Origin: Mycobacterium lehmannii
GTDB taxonomy: Bacteria; Actinomycetota; Actinomycetes; Mycobacteriales; Mycobacteriaceae
Reading direction: 5' to 3'
DNA: 64,000 nt
NCBI RefSeq assembly: GCF_002245535.1
Contig: NZ_NKCN01000019.1
Coordinates: 52,089-116,088, forward strand
The notes under the pieces were generated by a model that had not been told where the DNA came from, did no database searches, and saw only the letters and a list, made by a program, of their open reading frames with translations. This document shows, one piece after another, positions 1 to 8,338 of the stretch; the first letter of the stretch is position 1; the number at the start of each line of letters is the position of its first letter. The position numbers and the translations under genes are program-made.

Positions 1-1927
1 TCTCGCGCGCGAGGTCCACCCTCGGCGGCAGCCCGCCCAGGTGATCGGCGGTGACCTGCGCCCAGATCGATCCGTCGAACTCGTCGCGGGTGTCGCCCAG
101 GAGCATCAACGTCTCGCCGGGTTCATCGCCGAAGCCGGTCGGAATGCGACGTTTGACGTCGTCGATCACCCCGAGCACACCGACCACCGGGGTGGGCAGG
201 ACCGCGGTGGTGCCGGTCTGGTTGTAGAAGCTCACGTTGCCGCCGGTCACCGGAATCCCCAGCGCCGCAGCGCCGTCGGCCAACCCGCGCACGGCCTGGC
301 TGAACTGCCACATGACGCCGGGATCCTCCGGTGAGCCGAAGTTCAGGCAGTTGGTCACCGCGACCGGTGTCGCGCCGGTGACCGCGACGTTGCGGTAGGC
401 CTCGGCCAGCGCCAGCTGCGCGCCGGTGTAGGGGTCGAGCGCGGTGTAGCGACCCGACGCGTCGGTCGAGATCGCGATGCCGCGGCCCGTGGTCTCGTCG
501 ACACGCAGCAGGCCGCCGTCGGCGTCTTCGGCCAGCACGGTGTTGCCCCGCACGTAGCGGTCGTACTGCTCGGTGATGAACGCGCGGCTGCACAGGTGTG
601 GACTGCCAACCAGCGAAAGCAGAGTCGCCTTGAGCTCCTCACCCGTCGACGGCCGCGGCAGCTTGGCGGTGGTGTCGGCGTTGAGCGCGTCCTGTGTCTC
701 GGGCCGCTGCACCGGCCGCTCGTAGACCGGGCCCTCGTGCGCGACGGTGCGCGGCGGTACGTCGACGACAGTCTCGCCGTGCCAGGTGATCTGCAGGCGA
801 TCGCCGTCGGTGACCTCGCCGATGACTGTGGCCAGCACCTCCCACTTACGGCAGACAGCCATGAACTTCTCGACGTTCTCGGGCGTGACGACAGCGCACA
901 TGCGCTCCTGCGACTCGCTCGACAGGATCTCGGCGGGCGTCATGTTCGCCGCGCGCAAGGGCACCGCATCCAGCTCGATGCGCATACCACCGTCGCCGGC
1001 CGATGCGAGTTCAGATGTGGCGCAGGAGAGTCCGGCTCCACCGAGGTCCTGGATGCCGACCACGAGACCGCCTGCGTACAGCTCGAGACAGCACTCGATG
1101 AGCACCTTCTCCATGAACGGGTCGCCCACCTGGACACTGGGCAGCTTCTTTCGTCCCGCAGCACCGCTCTCGTCGCCGCCGAACGTCTCTGACGCCAGCA
1201 CGCTCACACCGCCGATGCCGTCGAGGCCGGTGCGGGCACCGAACAGGATGATCTTGTTGCCGGTGCCGGACGCGAACGCCAGGTGCAGGTCCTCCTTGCG
1301 CAGCACCCCCACACACAGCGCGTTGACCAACGGGTTGCCGCCGTAGGACGCGTCGAACACGGTCTCGCCGCCGATGTTGGGCAGTCCCAACGAGTTGCCG
1401 TAGCCGCCGATTCCGCGTACCACCCCGTCGACGACGCGGCGGGTGTCGGGTGCGTCGGGCGCACCGAAGCGCAACTGGTCCATCACCGCGACCGGGCGCG
1501 CGCCCATGGCCATGATGTCGCGGACGATGCCGCCGACGCCGGTGGCGGCGCCCTGGTAGGGCTCGATGTAGGACGGGTGGTTGTGTGACTCGACCTTGAA
1601 GGTGGCGGCCCAGCCGTCACCAATGTCGACGACGCCGGCGTTCTCGCCGATGCCGGCCAGCATTGTCTTGCGCATGTCGTCGGTGGTGGTCTCGCCGAAG
1701 TAGCGCAGGTGCACCTTCGACGACTTGTACGAACAGTGTTCGCTCCACATCACCGAGTACATCGCCAGTTCGGCGTCGGTCGGCCTGCGGCCCAAGATTT
1801 CGCGGATCCGCTGATACTCGTCGTCTTTGAGGCCGAGTTCGCGGAAGGGCTGGGGATGGTCGGGGGTGGCGGCGGCTCTGTCGACGGTGTCTACAGTGTT
1901 CAAGGCATGGGTTAGCTCCGACGTCAC
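1..1927 (-). CDS. purL: Phosphoribosylformylglycinamidine synthase subunit PurL (3' end cut by window)
   Basis: The gene runs off the left edge; about 642 residues of an expected roughly 765 are visible. PurL is the ATP-dependent amidation subunit of FGAM synthase in purine synthesis and works with PurQ and PurS, both encoded further right. The translation has the N-terminal helix segment, the SEHCSYKSS motif, VESHNHPSYIEPYQGAATGVGG with its conserved His, and GGENVSF-type glycine-rich segments typical of small-subunit-type PurL. The start is GTG at 1927: the frame is blocked upstream by a TAG, and a TAGAAT box lies 6 nt before the GTG, suggesting a leaderless message. Family assignment is certain; the exact start is likely. 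Confidence 0.96.
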   Translation of the reverse strand, partial: MTSELTHALNTVDTVDRAAATPDHPQPFRELGLKDDEYQRIREILGRRPTDAELAMYSVMWSEHCSYKSSKVHLRYFGETTTDDMRKTMLAGIGENAGVVDIGDGWAATFKVESHNHPSYIEPYQGAATGVGGIVRDIMAMGARPVAVMDQLRFGAPDAPDTRRVVDGVVRGIGGYGNSLGLPNIGGETVFDASYGGNPLVNALCVGVLRKEDLHLAFASGTGNKIILFGARTGLDGIGGVSVLASETFGGDESGAAGRKKLPSVQVGDPFMEKVLIECCLELYAGGLVVGIQDLGGAGLSCATSELASAGDGGMRIELDAVPLRAANMTPAEILSSESQERMCAVVTPENVEKFMAVCRKWEVLATVIGEVTDGDRLQITWHGETVVDVPPRTVAHEGPVYERPVQRPETQDALNADTTAKLPRPSTGEELKATLLSLVGSPHLCSRAFITEQYDRYVRGNTVLAEDADGGLLRVDETTGRGIAISTDASGRYTALDPYTGAQLALAEAYRNVAVTGATPVAVTNCLNFGSPEDPGVMWQFSQAVRGLADGAAALGIPVTGGNVSFYNQTGTTAVLPTPVVGVLGVIDDVKRRIPTGFGDEPGETLMLLGDTRDEFDGSIWAQVTADHLGGLPPRVDLARE

Positions 1928-1933
1928 GAGGCC

Positions 1934-1939
1934 ATTCTA
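1934..1939 (-). promoter_or_regulatory. Putative -10 box (TAGAAT) for leaderless purL
   Basis: TAGAAT on the minus strand fits the mycobacterial TANNNT -10 consensus and sits 6 nt upstream of the purL GTG, so transcription would begin at the start codon. No convincing -35 is seen. Inference from position and consensus. Confidence 0.5.
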
Positions 1940-1972
1940 GGTTGTCCGCCGTCTCAGGCACCCGACACGCGC

Positions 1973-3058
1973 TCAGCCCCAGATCCGAGCGAGCGCGTCG
2001 GCGAGAGCGCTCGGGTCTTGCGTGTCGCTGTTGCAGCTCACCGCCACCGACGTACGCCGGTCGCGATCGATCCGGAAATCGGTGACGAAGCCGCCCCAGG
2101 CCCCGTCGTGGCCGAGCGCGCCGTCGGCGTACTCGTAGATGCCGGCACCGTACCGGTCGCCGTCCCCGGTCTCGACCGCCCCGGCGAGCTGCGCGTCGAG
2201 CAACGTCCGGCCGCCGACTTCGCCGGTGCGGTAGTTGTCCGCCCAGCGCACCAGCTGGCTCGGCGCGGTCTGGATCGAACCATCTCCGACCTGCTGCCAT
2301 GCGGTGCGCGCTGGCGTGAATTCGCCGTCGGCGCCCGTATAAGGGACCGCGGCGACGGGGACCGGAGCGGCGGGGTCGAGGACCATGTCCAGCTCGAGCG
2401 GCAAGAAGATCCGCGTCGACAGAAATGCCGAGAGCGGTTGCCGCGCCGTCCGTTCGACGATTTCGGCCAGCAGCACGTAGTTCGAGTTCGAGTACTCGAA
2501 CGCCGTGCCGGGCTCGAAATCGAGTTCGGTCACGGCCCCCAGTGCCTTCAGAGCGTCGGCGTTTGTGGTGCGGTCGGTCAATGTGAAACCGGTGTCTTCG
2601 AGCAGCCCCATGTAATCGGGGATCCCGCTGGTCTGATGCATCAGCTGCCCGATGGTGACGCCGGCGGCCCACGGCGGTAGTCCCGCCACGTGTGTCGCCA
2701 AGGTGTCGTCGAGCGCGAGCTGGTGCCGGTCCACCAGCAGCAGGACAGCGGTCGCTGTGAACTGTTTGGAGACCGAGGCGATGTCGAACGCGCTGTCAGT
2801 GGTCAGCTCGGCGCCGGTGGCGATGTCCGCGACACCCCGGGCCCCGACCCAGACCACGGCGCCCTCGACCCCAACCGCCGCGGAGCAACCCGGAGCGCCG
2901 TCTTCAAGACCGTCGACCAGCACTCCCTGGCTGCGGGCGGGGCGATCGTCGGATTCGACCGCTGTCTCGGCGAGGGGTGCGGTCGCTTCGGCTGCACAGG
3001 CGCTCATCAGCAGCGCGGCCGCGAGAGCCGCCGTCGCCGCACGGACCGGTCGCGTCAC
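1973..3058 (-). CDS. Serine beta-lactamase/class C PBP-like lipoprotein hydrolase
   Basis: A beta-lactamase-family (class C/esterase-like) serine hydrolase, likely surface-anchored. The N-terminus is a lipoprotein signal: MTRPVRAAT, a hydrophobic Ala/Leu stretch, then LLMSAC with the lipidation Cys near residue 19. The active-site motifs are in order: SVSK (SxxK) in FDIASVSKQFTA, YSN in FEYSNSNYV, and HDG in LGHDGAWGG in place of KTG. I chose the GTG at 3058 over the upstream in-frame GTG at 3079 because TAACGT lies 7 nt before it and the signal peptide begins there. The substrate is unknown; such proteins are often esterases or D-amino-peptidases rather than true beta-lactamases. Confidence 0.85.
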   Translation of the reverse strand: MTRPVRAATAALAAALLMSACAAEATAPLAETAVESDDRPARSQGVLVDGLEDGAPGCSAAVGVEGAVVWVGARGVADIATGAELTTDSAFDIASVSKQFTATAVLLLVDRHQLALDDTLATHVAGLPPWAAGVTIGQLMHQTSGIPDYMGLLEDTGFTLTDRTTNADALKALGAVTELDFEPGTAFEYSNSNYVLLAEIVERTARQPLSAFLSTRIFLPLELDMVLDPAAPVPVAAVPYTGADGEFTPARTAWQQVGDGSIQTAPSQLVRWADNYRTGEVGGRTLLDAQLAGAVETGDGDRYGAGIYEYADGALGHDGAWGGFVTDFRIDRDRRTSVAVSCNSDTQDPSALADALARIWG

Positions 3059-3065
3059 AGGATCG

Positions 3066-3071
3066 ACGTTA
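3066..3071 (-). promoter_or_regulatory. Putative -10 box (TAACGT) for the beta-lactamase-like gene
   Basis: TAACGT (minus strand) lies 7 nt before the GTG at 3058, the spacing expected of a leaderless mycobacterial promoter. Inference only. Confidence 0.4.
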
Positions 3072-3130
3072 AGGGGCACGCCTGGTTTACACCCGAAAAA
3101 CGTTCAGCGGCCCGCGTACCGCACGTGCGA

Positions 3131-3487
3131 TCAGGGGTGGTCGGCCGAGCCGATGCAGAACTGGTTACCGTCCGGATCGGCCAGCACCACCCATCCGAAA
3201 TCACCCATGCTGTGCCGCCCGAGTTCGGTGGCCCCGAGGTCGACGAGCCGCTTGACCTCCGGCTCGATGTCGTCGGCGCCGAGGTCGAGATGGAGACGAT
3301 TCTTACCCGGGGTGGGATCGTCGACCTTCTGGAAGCCGAGGCCGGTGGCGCTGCCCGGCTGCGAGACCGTCACGAAAAAGCCTGGCGCCATTGGGTTGAC
3401 CTCGCCGCCCAGCGCACGGGCCCACCACTCGGCGAGCCGGTCGGGGCCGGTGCTGTCGAAGGTGACGTTGAACACGGCGAGCGTCAT
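3131..3487 (-). CDS. VOC/glyoxalase-family protein (Rv0801-like)
   Basis: A 118-residue single-domain VOC (glyoxalase/bleomycin-resistance fold) protein. It begins MTLAVFNVTFDS, continues with the strand-turn NRLHLDLGADD carrying a possible metal-binding His, and ends with the VLADPDGNQFCIG signature common to this superfamily. Its position between purL and pepC and its length match M. tuberculosis Rv0801. These proteins usually dimerise to form an enzyme or ligand-binding site; the substrate here is unknown. It is separated from the preceding minus-strand gene pepC by only 15 nt and is probably cotranscribed with it. Confidence 0.88.
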   Translation of the reverse strand: MTLAVFNVTFDSTGPDRLAEWWARALGGEVNPMAPGFFVTVSQPGSATGLGFQKVDDPTPGKNRLHLDLGADDIEPEVKRLVDLGATELGRHSMGDFGWVVLADPDGNQFCIGSADHP

Positions 3488-3502
3488 AACGCCGAGACTA
3501 AA

Positions 3503-4774
3503 TCACCGCGGTGACAGAAATGCCGTCAACGCCGCGGCATAGGCGGTGACGTCGCCGGCGCCCATCACCTCCCGAGCGGAATGCATAGCCAGCTGCGGAG
3601 CACCGACGTCGACGGTCGGGATGCCGGTGCGCGCCGCGGTCATCGGCCCGACCGTCGACCCGCACGGCAGGTCGGCCCGGTGTTCGTAGCGCTGCAGCGG
3701 CACCCCGGCTTGCGCGCACGCCAGCGCGAACGCCGCGGCGGTGCGCCCGTCGGTGGCGTACCGCAGGTTCGGCTGCACCTTGAGCACCGGTCCCGCATTG
3801 ACCTCGATCAGGTGTCCCGGTTCGTGACGCTCCGGGTAGTTCGGGTGCGTGGCATGCGCCATGTCGCCGGACGCCACCATCGAGCCGGGCAGGCGCCGCA
3901 GGAAGTCCTCGCGCCCGCCGCCCGCGCTGAGCGTGATCCGCTCGAGCACGGTCAGCAGCAGGTCGGACTGGGCGCCGTGGTCGGACTGCGAGCCGACCTC
4001 CTCGTGGTCGAAGAGCACCAGCACCGGCGAATATCCGTTCGGCTCGGCCGCGAGGAACGCCTCCAGCCCCGCGTAGCAGGTCGCCTGGTTGTCCAGCCGG
4101 GGGGCGCTCACCAGGTCGCGGTCGGCGCCGACGAGCCGCGACGGGGCCAAGTCGTGGGTCATCAGGTCGGCGCCCAGCACGTCGTCGGCCGCCACCTCGG
4201 CATGCTCGGCCACGTGATCGAGGAAGGACCGTGGTCCCTTCTGGCCGGCAGGGTCCGCGCCCCATACCGCGTTGACGTGGCGCTGCGGGTTCAGCTCGAC
4301 GGCCTTGCGGTCCTCGGCGAGGTGGATCGCCAGCTGCGGCACCCGCAGGATCGGCTCGTCGATCCGGATGAGCCGGTGCACCAGTCCACTGCTGGTGCGC
4401 ACCGACAGCCGGCCGCTGATCCCCAGATCGCGGTCGAGCCACGAGTTCAGCCACGCGCCGCCGTACGGCTGCAGCGCGACCACCCGCCAACCGGCGACGA
4501 ACCGGTCAGGGTGCTGTTTGACCCGAAGGTTGGGGCTGTCGGTGTGGGCGCCGACGATCCGAAACGGGGCGTTACGGCTGCCGCCGTCGGACCGCCAGGC
4601 GATCAGCGATCCGGCCCGCACGACGAAGAAGTCGCCGTGGGTGGGCCAGGCGTCGGCTTCGGACAGTTCGCGAAAGCCAGCCTCGCGCAGGCGCGACGCA
4701 GCCGTCTCGCAGACGTGGTACGGCGACGGCGACGCGTCGATGAACTCGCAGAGGCTCTGGGGGCTAGCTGCCAT
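3503..4774 (-). CDS. pepC: M18 family aminopeptidase PepC
   Basis: A 423-residue zinc aminopeptidase of family M18 (aspartyl-aminopeptidase type), which removes N-terminal residues from cytoplasmic peptides. Metal and catalytic motifs are visible: VGAHTDSPNLR (His and Asp), LFDHEEVGSQSDHGAQS (catalytic and metal Glu), ASGDMAHATHPN (Asp) and a late His near SAREVMGAGD. M. tuberculosis PepC (Rv0800) is about 433 residues. The gene is divergent from the DyP-encapsulin operon with about 50 nt between the starts. Confidence 0.93.
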   Translation of the reverse strand: MAASPQSLCEFIDASPSPYHVCETAASRLREAGFRELSEADAWPTHGDFFVVRAGSLIAWRSDGGSRNAPFRIVGAHTDSPNLRVKQHPDRFVAGWRVVALQPYGGAWLNSWLDRDLGISGRLSVRTSSGLVHRLIRIDEPILRVPQLAIHLAEDRKAVELNPQRHVNAVWGADPAGQKGPRSFLDHVAEHAEVAADDVLGADLMTHDLAPSRLVGADRDLVSAPRLDNQATCYAGLEAFLAAEPNGYSPVLVLFDHEEVGSQSDHGAQSDLLLTVLERITLSAGGGREDFLRRLPGSMVASGDMAHATHPNYPERHEPGHLIEVNAGPVLKVQPNLRYATDGRTAAAFALACAQAGVPLQRYEHRADLPCGSTVGPMTAARTGIPTVDVGAPQLAMHSAREVMGAGDVTAYAAALTAFLSPR

Positions 4775-4811
4775 TCCTTCATCTTTACCGGTGAATCAAG
4801 ATCAATGACGC

Positions 4812-4817
4812 TAGGGT
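4812..4817 (+). promoter_or_regulatory. Putative -10 box (TAGGGT) of the DyP-encapsulin operon
   Basis: TAGGGT matches TANNNT and is 6 nt before the GTG start of the dyp gene, suggesting a leaderless transcript. No clear -35 is present in the short divergent gap to pepC. Confidence 0.45.
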
Positions 4818-4823
4818 CCTGAT

Positions 4824-5858
4824 GTGCCCGAGATCCAGCCACAACCGGTGCTCGAACCGTTGACGCCTGCCGCCGTCTTCCTGGTGGCGACCATCGTCGA
4901 CGGCGGGGAGGCGACCGTGCACGACACGTTGCCCGAGGTCTCGGGGCTGGTGCGGGCCATAGGTTTCCGCGAGCCGGCAAAGCGGCTATCGGCGGTCACC
5001 TCGATCGGCTCAAAGGCCTGGGACCGGCTGTTCGCCGGCCCTCGACCGGCCGAACTGCACCCCTTCACCGAGATCCGCGGCGACCGCCACCACGCCCCGG
5101 CCACCGAGGGCGACGTGTTGTTCCATATCCGGGCGGAGTCGATGGACGTCTGCTTCGAGCTGGCCACCAAGCTGGTCGAGGCGATGGACGGCGCGATCGC
5201 GATCGTCGACGAGACGCACGGCTTCAGGTTCTTCGACAACCGCGACCTGATGGGTTTCGTCGACGGCACCGAGAACCCCGACGGTCCGCTCGCGCGCTCG
5301 GCCACCCAGATCGGCGACGAGGACCCCGATTTCGCGGGCGGCTGTTACGTGCACGTGCAGAAGTACGTGCACGACATGGCCGCGTGGAACTCGCTGTCGG
5401 TGGAGGAGCAGGAGCGGGTGATCGGGCGCACGAAGCTCGACGACATCGAACTCGACGACGAGATCAAGCCAGCCAATTCGCATGTCGCGCTCAACGTGAT
5501 CACCGACGACGACGGCAACGAACTGAAGATCGTGCGACACAATATGCCGTTCGGCGAGATCGGTAAGGGCGAGTTCGGCACCTACTACATCGGCTATTCG
5601 CGGACGCCGGCCGTCACCGAGCAGATGCTCGACAACATGTTCCTCGGCGACCCGCCCGGCAACACCGATCGCATCCTGGACTTCTCGACCGCGTTGACGG
5701 GCGGCTTGTTCTTCACCCCGACCCTCGACTTCCTCGACGATCCTCCCCCACTGCCCAATTCGGTCGGCGCCGGTCAGGACGAACCGGCGCCGCCCGTGGC
5801 CCCCTCCACCGAATACGAGGGCTCGCTGGCCATCGGCAGCCTGAAAGGAACCCGCTGA
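4824..5858 (+). CDS. dyp: Dye-decolorizing peroxidase (DyP), encapsulin cargo
   Basis: A 344-residue haem DyP-type peroxidase (Rv0799c-like, class B length). It contains MGFVDGTENP, the GxxDG distal motif with catalytic Asp, the proximal-His region around SHVALNVITDDDG, and a conserved Arg in IVRHNMPFG. The C-terminus is a flexible Pro-rich linker ending in SLAIGSLKG (codons 5823-5855), the hydrophobic-glycine cargo-loading peptide that docks DyP inside encapsulin shells. No export signal is present. The stop overlaps the encapsulin ATG by one base (TGATG), implying translational coupling. GTG at 4824 is the only sensible start. Confidence 0.95.
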   Translation: MPEIQPQPVLEPLTPAAVFLVATIVDGGEATVHDTLPEVSGLVRAIGFREPAKRLSAVTSIGSKAWDRLFAGPRPAELHPFTEIRGDRHHAPATEGDVLFHIRAESMDVCFELATKLVEAMDGAIAIVDETHGFRFFDNRDLMGFVDGTENPDGPLARSATQIGDEDPDFAGGCYVHVQKYVHDMAAWNSLSVEEQERVIGRTKLDDIELDDEIKPANSHVALNVITDDDGNELKIVRHNMPFGEIGKGEFGTYYIGYSRTPAVTEQMLDNMFLGDPPGNTDRILDFSTALTGGLFFTPTLDFLDDPPPLPNSVGAGQDEPAPPVAPSTEYEGSLAIGSLKGTR

Positions 5859-6655
5859 TGAACAACCTGTACCGCGACCTGGCGCCAATCACCAAAGAGG
5901 CCTGGGCCGAGATCGAGCTCGAGGCGACACGAACGTTCAAGCGCCACATCGCCGGTCGTCGCGTGGTGGACGTCAGCGAACCGGGCGGGCCCGTCAAGGC
6001 CGCGATCAGCACCGGCCACCTGCGCGACGTACCGCCTCCGGGCGACGGCGTGGTCGCGCACCTGCGGGAGGCCAAACCGCTGGTGCGGCTGCGCGTGCCG
6101 TTCACGGTGTCGCGCACCGCGATCGACGATGTCGAGCGGGGTTCGCAGGACTCGGACTGGGATCCGGTCAAGGACGCCGCCATGAAACTGGCGTTCGCCG
6201 AGGACCGGGCGATCTTCGAGGGCTATGAGGCGGCGTCGATCGAAGGCATCCGGGCGTGCAGTTCCAACACCGCGCTCGCGCTGCCCGACGACGAGCGCGA
6301 TATCCCCGACGTCATCTCCCAGGCGCTTTCCGAGTTGCGGCTCTCCGGCGTGGACGGGCCGTATTCGGTACTGCTCTCGGCGGAGGTGTACACCAAGGTC
6401 AGCGAAACCACGCAGCACGGCTATCCGATCCGCGAGCACCTCAACCGGCTGGTCGACGGCGAGATCATCTGGGCGCCGGCCATCGACGGTGCGTTCGTGT
6501 TGTCAACGCGCGGGGGCGATTTCGATCTCCAGCTGGGCACCGACGTGTCGATCGGCTACCTGTCGCACGACGCGGGAACCGTGCAGTTGTATCTGGAGGA
6601 GACGCTGACGTTCCTGTGCTACACCGCCGAGGCCTCGGTGGCCCTGACCCCGTGA
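5858..6655 (+). CDS. enc: Encapsulin shell protein (Cfp29)
   Basis: A 265-residue HK97-fold family 1 encapsulin, identical in length to M. tuberculosis Cfp29 (Rv0798c). It begins MNNLYRDLAPITKEAW, contains the P-domain segments TFKRHIAGRRVVDV and DDVERGSQDSDWDPVKDAA, and the E-loop and A-domain strands up to the C-terminal LCYTAEASVALTP. It self-assembles into a nanocompartment (T=1 in the Cfp29 family) that houses the DyP enzyme encoded upstream. The ATG overlaps the DyP stop by one base, so shell and cargo are produced together. Identification is firm; in vivo cargo other than DyP cannot be judged here. Confidence 0.97.
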   Translation: MNNLYRDLAPITKEAWAEIELEATRTFKRHIAGRRVVDVSEPGGPVKAAISTGHLRDVPPPGDGVVAHLREAKPLVRLRVPFTVSRTAIDDVERGSQDSDWDPVKDAAMKLAFAEDRAIFEGYEAASIEGIRACSSNTALALPDDERDIPDVISQALSELRLSGVDGPYSVLLSAEVYTKVSETTQHGYPIREHLNRLVDGEIIWAPAIDGAFVLSTRGGDFDLQLGTDVSIGYLSHDAGTVQLYLEETLTFLCYTAEASVALTP

Positions 6656-6668
6656 CCTTCGCCGCGTC

Positions 6669-7343
6669 CTACGCGCTGAGGACGCCGTCGAGTGCGCTGT
6701 AGAAAAGGCCCAGCCCGTCGTCGGACGGTCCGGTCAGCGCCTCGGTGGCGTGTTCGGGGTGCGGCATCAGACCCACGACGCGTCCGTTGGCCGAGCTGAT
6801 GCCTGCGATGTTGCGCTGTGAGCCGTTGGGGTTTTCGCGGTACCGGAACACCACGCGGCCTTCGCCCTCGAGCTCGTCGAGCACCTTGTCGCTGGCCACG
6901 TACCGGCCCTCGCCGGACTTCAGCGGAATCAGCACGTCGGCGCCGGCCTCGTACCGCGATGTCCACGCCGAGGAGTTCGACGCCACTTCCAACCAGATGT
7001 CGCGGCAGACGAAGTGCAGCCCGACGTTGCGGGTCAACGCGCCCGGCAACAGGCCGGACTCGCACAGCACCTGAAAACCGTTGCAGATCCCCAGAACCGG
7101 CATGCCGCCATCGGCGGCCCGGATGACCTCGCCCATCACCGGTGCGAACTTCGCGATCGCTCCGGCGCGCAGATAGTCCCCGTAGGAGAACCCGCCGGGC
7201 ACCACCACGGCGTCAACGCCCTTCAAATCGGCGTCGGCGTGCCACAGCGAAACGGGCTCTGCGCCTGCCAACCGAACGGCGCGTGCGGCGTCGACGTCGT
7301 CGAGGGTGCCCGGAAATGTGATGACGCCCACACGTGCCGTCAT
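6669..7343 (-). CDS. purQ: Phosphoribosylformylglycinamidine synthase subunit PurQ
   Basis: A 224-residue class I glutamine amidotransferase subunit that releases ammonia from glutamine for FGAM synthesis. The catalytic Cys is in GICNGFQVL and the His/Glu pair is in LMPHPEHATE. The N-terminus MTARVGVITFPGTLDD is typical of PurQ. Its ATG overlaps the purS stop by 4 nt (ATGA), an arrangement conserved in actinobacteria. It ends convergently with the encapsulin gene with only 13 nt between them, so the two units share a terminator region. Confidence 0.97.
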   Translation of the reverse strand: MTARVGVITFPGTLDDVDAARAVRLAGAEPVSLWHADADLKGVDAVVVPGGFSYGDYLRAGAIAKFAPVMGEVIRAADGGMPVLGICNGFQVLCESGLLPGALTRNVGLHFVCRDIWLEVASNSSAWTSRYEAGADVLIPLKSGEGRYVASDKVLDELEGEGRVVFRYRENPNGSQRNIAGISSANGRVVGLMPHPEHATEALTGPSDDGLGLFYSALDGVLSA

Positions 7344-7579
7344 GATTGCTCCCTGCTGACCGACCAGTCCTCGATCACGGTGTTCGCCAGCAGCGATTCC
7401 GCGATCTCGGCCAGGGTCCCGTCGTCGATACTGTCGTCGACCTCGAGCTCAAAACGCTTGCCCTGCCGAACATCTGAGACGCCGTTGAACCCCAGCCGGC
7501 CCAATGCGCCGACGATCGCCTGCCCCTGCGGGTCGAGGATCTCGGCCTTGGGCATCACGTGCACCACCACCCTTGCCAC
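7340..7579 (-). CDS. purS: Phosphoribosylformylglycinamidine synthase subunit PurS
   Basis: A 79-residue PurS, the small structural subunit that bridges PurL and PurQ in the FGAM synthase complex. It starts MARVVVHVMPKAEILDPQGQ and has the VRQGKRFEL core, both characteristic of the family. It is the first gene of the purS-purQ pair with a 4-nt overlap. It is separated from purL by about 5.4 kb of other genes, whereas many bacteria keep the three together. Confidence 0.96.
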   Translation of the reverse strand: MARVVVHVMPKAEILDPQGQAIVGALGRLGFNGVSDVRQGKRFELEVDDSIDDGTLAEIAESLLANTVIEDWSVSREQS

Positions 7580-7614
7580 GCGTCAACTGTACCGGCGGTT
7601 CCGCCGCGCGCGAC

Positions 7615-8292
7615 TCACCGGCACGAACCGAGATACGCCTCGCACAACGGGGCGGCCAGCGCGTCGAGCACTTGCGCGTCGGGCACCGGTGGCCATGGCA
7701 CCTGCAGGGGCAACGTCGACCACAGTGCGAGTTCGACGAGGCTGCCGCTGGTGGGATGGGCCAGCAGGTACTGGTGCACCACCTTCTGCCCCGAGACGCT
7801 GATCACCGCGGCGAGCCGCTCAGGATCGGCGGTGGTGATCGACGGCGACACCAGAGGCGCCGTCAACTGGCAGGTCCGCAGCCGCAACTGCGCCGAGCCG
7901 AGCACCGAGCGGGTGAGGGGTCCGTTGTGCGCGACGTCCCCGCGCCAGTGCAGCACCTGCGCCCGCAACTGCCACTGACCAGCGGGATTGGTCACTTGCG
8001 CCCTGGCAGCCACGACGTAGTCGCGCGGGTCGGCAGGCACGGGCGGGCTGGCGCAGAGTTCCTCGAACAGAAATCGCGGCGCGGGCGCGGTGACCGCCAG
8101 CCCGGCCAGCCCCGGCCACCGGTACACCGAGGCCAGCGGCAGCGCGCTGGGGACGGGCCATGCCACATCCGGGATCGCATCGCAGATCGGCGGGCACACG
8201 CCGGGGACCGCCCGCGCGGGTGGACCGGGCACAGGGGCGACCGTCAACGCCACGCCGAACGCGGCGAGGGCCACTGCAAGCAGCAATCGCAC
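7615..8292 (-). CDS. Secreted cysteine-rich protein of unknown function
   Basis: A 225-residue protein with a clear Sec signal peptide (MRLLLAVALAAFGVALTV followed by a Pro/Ala-rich cleavage region to about residue 28). The mature part has six cysteines (VCPPICD, ELCAS, RTCQL, PLCEAYLGSC), suggesting disulfides in an exported protein. No enzyme motif is visible. It lies just upstream of purS on the same strand, in the place of Rv0787, but I cannot confirm homology from memory. It starts at a GTG and is divergent from the MBL-fold gene. Confidence 0.75.
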   Translation of the reverse strand: MRLLLAVALAAFGVALTVAPVPGPPARAVPGVCPPICDAIPDVAWPVPSALPLASVYRWPGLAGLAVTAPAPRFLFEELCASPPVPADPRDYVVAARAQVTNPAGQWQLRAQVLHWRGDVAHNGPLTRSVLGSAQLRLRTCQLTAPLVSPSITTADPERLAAVISVSGQKVVHQYLLAHPTSGSLVELALWSTLPLQVPWPPVPDAQVLDALAAPLCEAYLGSCR

Positions 8293-8338
8293 GACTCAAC
8301 TACCCCCTGAACACGGCCGGCGCCGCCACAATATAGGC

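Noticed and set aside
1617..2672. Long minus-strand frame of 351 codons across purL and the lipoprotein gene
   Set aside because: It is an out-of-frame shadow of two real genes; it is Arg/His/Pro-rich, has no motif, and conflicts with the clear beta-lactamase-like and PurL frames.
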